DNA of 64,000 bases from Candidatus Eremiobacterota bacterium. GTDB lineage: Bacteria; Vulcanimicrobiota; Vulcanimicrobiia; Vulcanimicrobiales; Vulcanimicrobiaceae. The notes under the pieces are model-generated. The model was not told the origin of the DNA. It made no database searches and saw only the letters and a list, made by a program, of their open reading frames with translations. The stretch's first letter is position 1. Each line of letters opens with the position of its first letter. Location: positions 1,027,300 to 1,091,299 of the forward strand of contig JAFAYE010000001.1 of NCBI GenBank assembly GCA_019240525.1. The letters are read 5' to 3'. Positions 58,176 to 64,000 of the stretch are shown here, piece after piece. Position numbers and translations under genes: made by a program.

Positions 58176-59189
58176 ATGCGACGACGTACAATTTTACTCT
58201 CGGCGACAGCGCTCGGTGCCGGCCTCTGGCTAGCTCGATCGTTGGCCCGGCGTCCGAAGATCCCACTTCGCAGCCGCGTCGTCGTCATCACCGGCGGATC
58301 TCGCGGCCTCGGCCTCATGCTCGCGCGAGAGTTCGGCCGCCGCGGAGCTCGGATCGCTATCTGTGGGCGCAACGAGCGTGCGCTCGAACGCGCGACCGCG
58401 GACTTATCCGCGCGCGGCATCGAAACGTTCGCGCGGCGTTGCGACGTGCGGGAGCGCGCTGAAGTCACCGCGTTCATCGCTGCCGTTCGATCGCGATTCG
58501 GCGGCCTCGACGTGCTCGTGAACAACGCCGGCACGATCGAAGTCGGCCCAGCATCGACGATGACGGAGAGCGACTATGCCGACGCGCTACGCACGCATTT
58601 CTGGGGTCCCTATTACGCAGTCGAGGCGGCGCTTCCGGAACTGATGCAAGCAAAGCGAGGATGCATCGTCAACGTCGTTTCGATCGGCGGCTTGGTTGCG
58701 ATTCCGCATCTCTTGCCCTATTCCGCGAGCAAATTCGCGCTGGCCGGCTATTCTTTAGGGCTGCGCGCCGAGCTGGCTGCCAAAAACGTCGCGGTCACCA
58801 CCGTCTGTCCGGGATTGATGCGAACAGGAAGTGCGCGCAACGCTTGGTTCAAAGGACAGCAAGCGGCGGAATATGCCTGGTTTTCGCTCGGTGCAGCTCT
58901 GCCTCTGACCTCCGCCAGCGCCACCAGCGCGGCGCGTCGCATCGTCGACGCGACCGCGCGGGCCGAGACGTTGGTCGTTCTGACGTTGCAAGCTCAGTTG
59001 CTCGCAACCGTCCAGCATCTCTTCCCGTCATTGACATTACGCGTGCTCGAGATCGTCGCGCGGATATTGCCCGGCGAGAAACGCGAAGGCAACGGGGCAA
59101 AGCGTGGTTACGACAGCGAATCGCCTTTAAGTCAGTCGTTCTTAAATGTGCTCGCCCGGCGGGCGGAGGCCGAACTAAACCAGCGCTGA
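58176..59189 (+). CDS. Short-chain dehydrogenase with N-terminal hydrophobic segment
   Basis: The 337-residue protein begins with RRRTILLSATALGAGLWLARSLARR, a possible membrane anchor. The Rossmann domain has VVITGGSRGLGLMLARE, NNAGTIEVGP and the catalytic pair in LPYSASKFALAG, followed by a helical tail of about 80 residues. It is close to the membrane-linked SDRs that act on lipids or steroids. Substrate is unknown. It diverges from the zinc alcohol dehydrogenase pair. Confidence 0.9.
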   Translation: MRRRTILLSATALGAGLWLARSLARRPKIPLRSRVVVITGGSRGLGLMLAREFGRRGARIAICGRNERALERATADLSARGIETFARRCDVRERAEVTAFIAAVRSRFGGLDVLVNNAGTIEVGPASTMTESDYADALRTHFWGPYYAVEAALPELMQAKRGCIVNVVSIGGLVAIPHLLPYSASKFALAGYSLGLRAELAAKNVAVTTVCPGLMRTGSARNAWFKGQQAAEYAWFSLGAALPLTSASATSAARRIVDATARAETLVVLTLQAQLLATVQHLFPSLTLRVLEIVARILPGEKREGNGAKRGYDSESPLSQSFLNVLARRAEAELNQR

Positions 59190-59393
59190 GTTGTTCGCTT
59201 TTTTCGCTTCAAGGCTTCGCCGCAGCAATCATCACTTCGTCGCTATCTCTGAGAAGTACATCGATCGCTCTAAAACCGCACAGCCAGATTACATCGCTGC
59301 TCTTCTTCGCTTTCGTCGCACCGGATCGCTGCATACGCGCAGACCAGCTCGACCCGCCAGGTATTTTGTGATCCGACAGCTATTAAGCACTCA

Positions 59394-59684
59394 ATGCAAT
59401 TCATTTCGATTTCCCGCCGGCTTACCGAGCAGTTCTCCGACGAACAGTTCACCGAACACATCGAAGCCGAGCGTGAGCGCGTACGCGAGCTTTACCAAGC
59501 CGGAATAGTACGCTCGATTTGGAGCCGCAAGGATGCGCCCGGCGCGATAATGCTTCTGGAGTGTGCGAACGAAGCCGCCGCGCGCGCCGCGGTCGCTTCG
59601 TTGCCGCTCGCACAACGCGGGATGCTCGAATTACAAATCGTGCCCCTCTCCCCGTACCCGGCGTTTTTTCCGGTCGACCGCTAA
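59394..59684 (+). CDS. YciI/muconolactone-isomerase-like small protein
   Basis: The 96-residue protein has the ferredoxin-like fold pattern of YciI or muconolactone isomerase: ISISRRLTEQFSDEQFTEHI, IEAERERVRELYQAGIVRSI, WSRKDAPGAIMLLECAN, then AAARAAVASLPLAQRGMLEL and VPLSPYP. No catalytic residue can be named. The region 59190-59393 before it has no gene I support. Confidence 0.75.
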   Translation: MQFISISRRLTEQFSDEQFTEHIEAERERVRELYQAGIVRSIWSRKDAPGAIMLLECANEAAARAAVASLPLAQRGMLELQIVPLSPYPAFFPVDR

Positions 59685-59690
59685 GTGCGC

Positions 59691-59707
59691 TTTCATACTT
59701 TTTTCAT
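59691..59707 (+). promoter_or_regulatory. 17-bp direct-repeat motif before the 59731 lipoprotein
   Basis: TTTCATACTTTTTTCAT lies 24-40 bases before the ATG at 59731. TTCA recurs at an 11-base period. It shares 12 invariant positions with the motifs at 27182-27198 and 47814-47830. The short distance to the start implies a very short leader. Confidence 0.45.
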
Positions 59708-59730
59708 GAACCCATGGCAACGTGAAGGAC

Positions 59731-60945
59731 ATGATAAAGCAGTCGCTCGCCCTTATTCTCGTCGGCGGCGTGGCCGGTTGCGCCGGCGCCGGGACAGAGA
59801 TGCTCACTTCGAGCCGAGCACCGGCGTCGATGCATCGGTCCCACACGATGCGGGTGCCGTCGGGCTCGCTTGGTCCTGTGCTAACGACCTCTGACGGGGG
59901 TGAAATTTTCGGATTTGATATCGATCAGAACGGAAATGACGGCCTTTTGAGCTCGTCGAGTGGCTCCGACATCTCGGTCCAGACGTTTGATGAAACTACG
60001 GGAAAGATCACCAAAACGTTTGGCACAAAGACCGGGAGAGCGGTTCGAAAGGGCGACGACTATGTTACCGACGGCATTTTGTACGGCGACGTCGGCCTTA
60101 TCGACTTTCAGCGAGCCGGTAAGCCCGGCAAGACACCGGCGCATGACCTTTATCATGTCATCAATCCGGTTTCCGGCCAGAAGTTCACCGGAGGCTGGAA
60201 CCCGAGCATCGATCTTTTTAACGTACTTCAGTGGGCCGTCAATCAAAGCACGCCCACGAGTGTCTTCTACGGATATCAACGCGAGGGCTCGGATACTCCA
60301 AAGCTCATCGTTTCTAACGTCGCGAAAAACACGGTGAGTAAGGTCATCGCGCTCGATTCCCAGCAGTTTGCGTTGGGCGCTGAGCCGCAGCTCGCTGAAG
60401 ATACCATCCATGACCAAGCCGTCATGGCCACCTCACCAAGTTACGGCGCCGCAGGCGGGCCGCCGCCGGTCATAGCGACCGTCAATCTCAAGTCTGGAAA
60501 AGTCAGCGAGTTCAACGGCCTGAACTGCCCCGGTTCAGTGGGCTGCGGCTACGCCGACGGTATCGCTTACGATTCGGCGACGGGCGTCGCATGTACGACG
60601 ACCGCGCTCGACGGCGGCGTCGAATTCTACAACGTCGCGCAACGGACTGGGGTTTACGAGCACATGCCGGACAAGGATGGCGAGTTCTACGCCGGTTCCT
60701 ATGTCGTCAACGATTCAGTCAATCACCTTTTCCTGATCGCGCAGCCGTTCTCGAGCACGTCACCGTCGGGTAGCAGCGTCCAGGTATACGATGAGAGCGG
60801 ATCTTTCGTTGAGTCCATCAATGGATTGAACTTTACCAGCGCGGGATTCTATGTGACCCCCGTCCGCATTGCAATCAACCCAAACAACCGCATCGGCTGG
60901 GTGAACGGCCCAAGCGCGGATCAACTGCAAGAGTTTTCGTACTAG
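59731..60945 (+). CDS. Secreted lipoprotein of unknown function
   Basis: ATG at 59731 gives 404 residues starting MIKQSLALILVGGVAGCAG, a lipoprotein signal; an in-frame GTG at 59722 adds three residues. The sequence is beta-rich with repeated turns such as GEIFGFDIDQNGND, YGDVGLIDFQRAG, LDGGVEFYNVAQ and GSSVQVYDESGSF, consistent with a propeller. Three Cys after the lipid Cys are seen (LNCPGSVGCGY and VACTTT). Function unknown. A related-style lipoprotein follows after 62 bases. Confidence 0.8.
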   Translation: MIKQSLALILVGGVAGCAGAGTEMLTSSRAPASMHRSHTMRVPSGSLGPVLTTSDGGEIFGFDIDQNGNDGLLSSSSGSDISVQTFDETTGKITKTFGTKTGRAVRKGDDYVTDGILYGDVGLIDFQRAGKPGKTPAHDLYHVINPVSGQKFTGGWNPSIDLFNVLQWAVNQSTPTSVFYGYQREGSDTPKLIVSNVAKNTVSKVIALDSQQFALGAEPQLAEDTIHDQAVMATSPSYGAAGGPPPVIATVNLKSGKVSEFNGLNCPGSVGCGYADGIAYDSATGVACTTTALDGGVEFYNVAQRTGVYEHMPDKDGEFYAGSYVVNDSVNHLFLIAQPFSSTSPSGSSVQVYDESGSFVESINGLNFTSAGFYVTPVRIAINPNNRIGWVNGPSADQLQEFSY

Positions 60946-61007
60946 TCGCAAACCGACTCGCGGGATTTCCCGCATGGCACGCCAAAAGGCGACGGCGAGG
61001 TAACTTC

Positions 61008-61937
61008 ATGCGGAACACAGCACGTTCGATCGCGGCTTTTGCCGGCGGCGTAGCGGTATTGGGAGCCTGTTCGAGCAACGGCCTCTCCAGCACGCCAGCG
61101 ATGGACGCCGCGTCCGCCTCTCACCGACAACTCGCCGCGCGCCTTGCCGGTGGGAGCCTCAAAGAACTCGCGGTCGTGTACGACGATGATGGCACGGTCA
61201 TCGGTGTCCTGAACGATAAATACAAGAAGGTTATGTCTATTGCTGACTCAGGCGCGTATAGAGTTTGGATCGATTCAGCCGGAAATTTCTACAGTACAAT
61301 CTACACCGGGGGGAAATCCTACGCCCAAGAGTTCGACAAGACGGGCAAACTGCTCTACACGTACTCTTCCAGCGACATAATTGTGGCAACCGACGTCACC
61401 ACTGATTCCAAAGGAAACGTCGTCGTGGCGAGCGGCCAGCCAAGCGATACGGACGACGTCGTCGAGTTTCCTCAGGGGAGCAACAAGCCCAGCGTCATAT
61501 GCTCCACAGGCCTTGTCAACTCCGGCGTCGCCTTCGACAATAGCGGCAATCTCTTCGTGACGGGCCAAGAAGGTGGGAACGGCGTCATTCAAGAGTATAA
61601 ACGCGGCCTTTCGGGCTGCTCGGGCACTGCGCTTGCCGTTACGGTCAATTACCCGCAGGGCATTAAAGTCGACAAAGCCGGCAATCTCGTCGTTTGCGAC
61701 GCCTCTTCCGGCGTCGACATCATCCCGCCGCCCTACAAGTCGATCAGCAAGAAGGTCACCAATAAAGGCCAGAAAGATTACAATTATGCCGCGGTCGACC
61801 AAAAAAGCGAAACGCTCTTTACAGTGGATACGGGCGGTAGTAAATTGTACGTCAATGCCTATCCCTCTGGCACGCTTGAAACGACACTCGGCATGCGGAA
61901 TGTCAGCGGCGTAGCGACGTATCCGTTTCAAAAATAG
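61008..61937 (+). CDS. Secreted beta-propeller lipoprotein (NHL-like)
   Basis: The 309-residue protein has a lipoprotein signal (SIAAFAGGVAVLGACSSNG). Repeats carry the NHL-like turns DSAGNFYSTIYTG, DSKGNVVVASGQ, DNSGNLFVTGQEGG and DKAGNLVVCDAS at about 40-50 residue intervals. The style is close to the lipoproteins at 26197 and 47878. A GAGGTAA ribosome-binding site precedes the ATG. It is followed two bases later by the photolyase start, so the two may be co-transcribed. Confidence 0.85.
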   Translation: MRNTARSIAAFAGGVAVLGACSSNGLSSTPAMDAASASHRQLAARLAGGSLKELAVVYDDDGTVIGVLNDKYKKVMSIADSGAYRVWIDSAGNFYSTIYTGGKSYAQEFDKTGKLLYTYSSSDIIVATDVTTDSKGNVVVASGQPSDTDDVVEFPQGSNKPSVICSTGLVNSGVAFDNSGNLFVTGQEGGNGVIQEYKRGLSGCSGTALAVTVNYPQGIKVDKAGNLVVCDASSGVDIIPPPYKSISKKVTNKGQKDYNYAAVDQKSETLFTVDTGGSKLYVNAYPSGTLETTLGMRNVSGVATYPFQK

Positions 61938-61939
61938 GA

Positions 61940-63415
61940 TTGGGCGGCGGCCGTAACGCCGGCCGCGGCATCGTCTGGTTGCGCAGGGATCTGCGCCTTC
62001 AAGACAATCATGCCATTTGGGCTGCCGCTACGCAAAAGTCCGAACTGGCACTGGCGTTCGTTTTGGATCCCGTGCTTCTGCAGGGTCCACGCGTCGGCGC
62101 GCCGCTCGTCCAGGCGTTTTTTAGCGGTTTGCAGTCCCTGCGAGAGGATCTGCGTCGGCGCAACAGCGATTTGGCGCTGCTGCAGGGCGATGCTGCGGAC
62201 GAGTTGACCGGACTCGCGCGCCGCATCGATGCCGATACAATATATTACAATCTCGATTACGAACCCGAAGCCATCTTGCGCGATCAGAGGGTCGAGCGTG
62301 AGCTGCACCGCGCCGGCTTGCGAACGCAAGCATTTTGCGACCACGTGTATTTCGCAGCCGACGAGGTCTTGCGAGACGACGGTTCGCCGTATCGCGTTTT
62401 TACGCCGTACAAACGCCGATGGCTCGACCGCCGAGCAATCGACCGCCGCCAACCGTTCCCCTCAGCGGAACAGCTTGAGGGTCGTCTTGTCGATCCCCAG
62501 ACGATCGGGGTGACGCGCGACGCGCCACAACCGGAGGACTGGAAGCATCGCTCGTCGGCAGCATATCCCAGCGCCGGCGAAGCACTTGCCCTGAGGTTGC
62601 TCGACCGCTTTTTGAAGGAGCGAATCGGCCGATATCGCGAGCAGCGTGACATACCGTCGGTAAACGGCACCTCACAACTTTCACCGCAGCTCCGAGCCGG
62701 AACCATCGGCATTCGCACCTGCGTGGAGCGCGCTTCGAGTTTGATCGCCCGTGGTGATTCAACCGCGGATTTGAGCGTTATGGCGTGGATTTCCGAATTA
62801 ATTTGGCGAGATTTCTATCAGATGGTTTTGGCAACATGGCCGCATGTGACAACCGGCCCCTTTGTCGCCGCAGCCGAGGCGATTGCATGGCGCTCGTCTC
62901 AGACCGATTTTGAGGCGTGGTGCGAGGGCCGCACGGGCATACCTATCGTCGACGCGGGAATGCGTCAGCTCAATGCTACAGGTTGGATGCACAATCGCTT
63001 GCGCATGATCGTGGCCTCTTTCTTGAGCAAACACTTATTAACCGACTGGCGTTGGGGCGAGCGCTATTTTGAGCGTCACTTAGCCGATGCCGACGTCGCG
63101 CAAAACAACGGCGGTTGGCAATGGTCGGCCTCGACCGGAACCGATGCCGCGCCCTTCTTTCGGATATTCAATCCCGTCGTGCAGAGCCGGCGGTTCGATC
63201 CGGATGGGGAGTTCATTCGCGCATGGATTCCGGAACTGGCGAAGGTCCCTTCGGAGTACGTCCACGCACCGTGGCAGATGCCGCCGTTGATCGCACAAGC
63301 AGCGAATTGCCGCATCGGAGTGGAGTATCCGGCTCCCGTCGTCAGTCCCGAAGCCGGGCGCGAACGCGCGCTCGCCGCATTTGCGCCGCTTATGAAGCGC
63401 CGCGACAAAGCTTGA
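61940..63415 (+). CDS. phrB: Deoxyribodipyrimidine photolyase
   Basis: The 491-residue flavoprotein has the N-terminal antenna domain (GIVWLRRDLRLQDNHAIWAA) and the C-terminal FAD domain: WISELIWRDFYQMVLATWP, GIPIVDAGMRQLNATGWMHNR, and the signature NNGGWQWSASTGTDAAPFFR with FNPVVQSRRFDPDGEF. It repairs cyclobutane pyrimidine dimers with light. The start is a TTG at 61940, two bases after the upstream stop; no better start is seen before the conserved GIVWLRRDLR. Length is typical of class I CPD photolyases. Confidence 0.93.
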   Translation: MGGGRNAGRGIVWLRRDLRLQDNHAIWAAATQKSELALAFVLDPVLLQGPRVGAPLVQAFFSGLQSLREDLRRRNSDLALLQGDAADELTGLARRIDADTIYYNLDYEPEAILRDQRVERELHRAGLRTQAFCDHVYFAADEVLRDDGSPYRVFTPYKRRWLDRRAIDRRQPFPSAEQLEGRLVDPQTIGVTRDAPQPEDWKHRSSAAYPSAGEALALRLLDRFLKERIGRYREQRDIPSVNGTSQLSPQLRAGTIGIRTCVERASSLIARGDSTADLSVMAWISELIWRDFYQMVLATWPHVTTGPFVAAAEAIAWRSSQTDFEAWCEGRTGIPIVDAGMRQLNATGWMHNRLRMIVASFLSKHLLTDWRWGERYFERHLADADVAQNNGGWQWSASTGTDAAPFFRIFNPVVQSRRFDPDGEFIRAWIPELAKVPSEYVHAPWQMPPLIAQAANCRIGVEYPAPVVSPEAGRERALAAFAPLMKRRDKA

Positions 63416-63434
63416 GCCGTCGGCGAAAGAGTGT

Positions 63435-63902
63435 TTACCGCTTCGTGCACACGTCGTAGGACGTCATTCTCTTGCCCGCATACGTCCCACTGAAGTGCAG
63501 GGTGTATTTGGAATTCGAGACGCGATCGAAGCGCAGCATCATCAGCGCATTTGGCAAGATGCTGCGATAAAGGCGGTGAGCACTGTCACTGCCTTTCGCG
63601 CGAAAGAGCGTCGTGGAGCGATCGCTTCCCGCGACGATCTCGGTCCATGCATTGCTCTTCGGCTCGTACGTCGTCAAGCCGACGTCGCTGAATCCCGCTG
63701 ACGAAGCGTTGCGCTCGCGCAACCAATTGTTGCCCGCAACGTAATCGTAGGTCGCGGTGTAAGCGATATGCCGTCCGGCGGCGTTATACGTGCAGCTCCA
63801 CGTGCCGACAAGGTACGAGAGCGAAGCCAATGAGTCCGCGGCTCGCGCCGGTGCACCGCAAAGCACTACGATTAACGCGATGGCAGAAATGCTTTTCGTC
63901 AT
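63435..63902 (-). CDS. Small secreted DUF1579/lipocalin-like protein
   Basis: The 155-residue product has a signal peptide (MTKSISAIALIVVLCGAPARAAD). The mature part has LSYLVGTWSCTYNAAGRHIAY, YVAGNNWLRERNASSAG, LTTYEPKSNAWTEIV and a beta-rich tail with a Cys near the end. The pattern resembles the DUF1579-like protein at 56118-56705 but the two are only distantly alike. It ends 20 bases from the convergent photolyase gene. Confidence 0.75.
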   Translation of the reverse strand: MTKSISAIALIVVLCGAPARAADSLASLSYLVGTWSCTYNAAGRHIAYTATYDYVAGNNWLRERNASSAGFSDVGLTTYEPKSNAWTEIVAGSDRSTTLFRAKGSDSAHRLYRSILPNALMMLRFDRVSNSKYTLHFSGTYAGKRMTSYDVCTKR

Positions 63903-63955
63903 GAGTCGGATTCTCCGAAAAAGCTGGAATGATTCCCTCCTGCGACGTGACGAGA

Positions 63956-63983
63956 TGAGGCCTCCCCCGAAGGAGAGGCCTCA
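63956..63983. terminator. Hairpin near the right edge
   Basis: TGAGGCCTC and GAGGCCTCA form a perfect nine-base stem around a ten-base loop (CCCCGAAGGA). There is no T-run after it, so it is a weak candidate for an intrinsic terminator. It lies upstream of the 63435-63902 gene start, where it could end a transcript from beyond the window or act as an RNA leader element. Confidence 0.4.
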
Positions 63984-64000
63984 CGGATTAGCGCGCAGGA

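Noticed and set aside
59191-59508. Plus-strand frame of 105 codons after the SDR gene
   Set aside because: It runs over the YciI-like gene in another frame and has no recognisable motif.

Overview
The window looks like a GC-rich, free-living bacterium. Candidatus Eremiobacterota (WPS-2) or a close relative is my best guess. It rests on the mix of GloVer-repeat lipoproteins, many secreted beta-propeller lipoproteins, large STAND-ATPase regulators, a DUF1501/DUF1800 pair and a leucine-degradation cluster. This is inferred from recalled gene content, not from a marker gene. I see no phage, insertion sequence, rRNA or CRISPR array; one tRNA-Ala is present.

Layout. 1-12.5 kb: a secreted DUF1800/DUF1501 pair (minus strand), then leucine-degradation genes on the plus strand: carboxylase beta subunit, methylglutaconyl-CoA hydratase, biotin-carrying alpha subunit and HMG-CoA lyase. 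Four minus-strand genes split this set: a secreted protein, an esterase, a molybdopterin oxidoreductase and its cytochrome b. 12.5-22 kb: a minus-strand run purE-purK-marC-amidohydrolase-phospholipase C-glycosyltransferase, flanked by a short interspersed repeat built on CTTCGACAGGCTCAGG, then a plus-strand glycosidase, SDR and HLHP-motif protein. 22-26 kb: a zinc/manganese uptake operon (Fur-type regulator, binding lipoprotein, ATPase with a His-rich tail, permease) and tRNA-Ala(CGC). 26-41 kb: lipoproteins, a PDZ-membrane-GAF sensor without an output domain, alpha/beta hydrolases, a quinone oxidoreductase, two XRE-STAND regulators and two decayed genes. 41-53 kb: secreted beta-propeller and GloVer lipoproteins interleaved with a SARP-like and a LuxR-type STAND regulator. 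53-64 kb: amidase, GNAT, aminotransferase, zinc alcohol dehydrogenase with a shortened SRPBCC partner, SDR, two more lipoproteins, photolyase and small secreted proteins.

The most interesting signal is regulatory. Two lipoprotein genes (starts 41526 and 44700) carry an 18-bp direct-repeat box that matches at 16 of 18 positions and points toward each gene. The second box sits in the divergent promoter of the SARP-like regulator at 44891. Three other lipoprotein genes (27105, 47878, 59731) carry a different 17-bp direct-repeat motif with 12 invariant positions. The spacing resembles PhoB/SARP-type operators, so the window may hold part of a regulon of secreted lipoproteins controlled by OmpR-fold or SARP regulators. 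The boxes are visible in the sequence; the regulator-target link is inference.

Translational coupling by NTGA overlaps is common (ATGA, GTGA and possibly CTGA).
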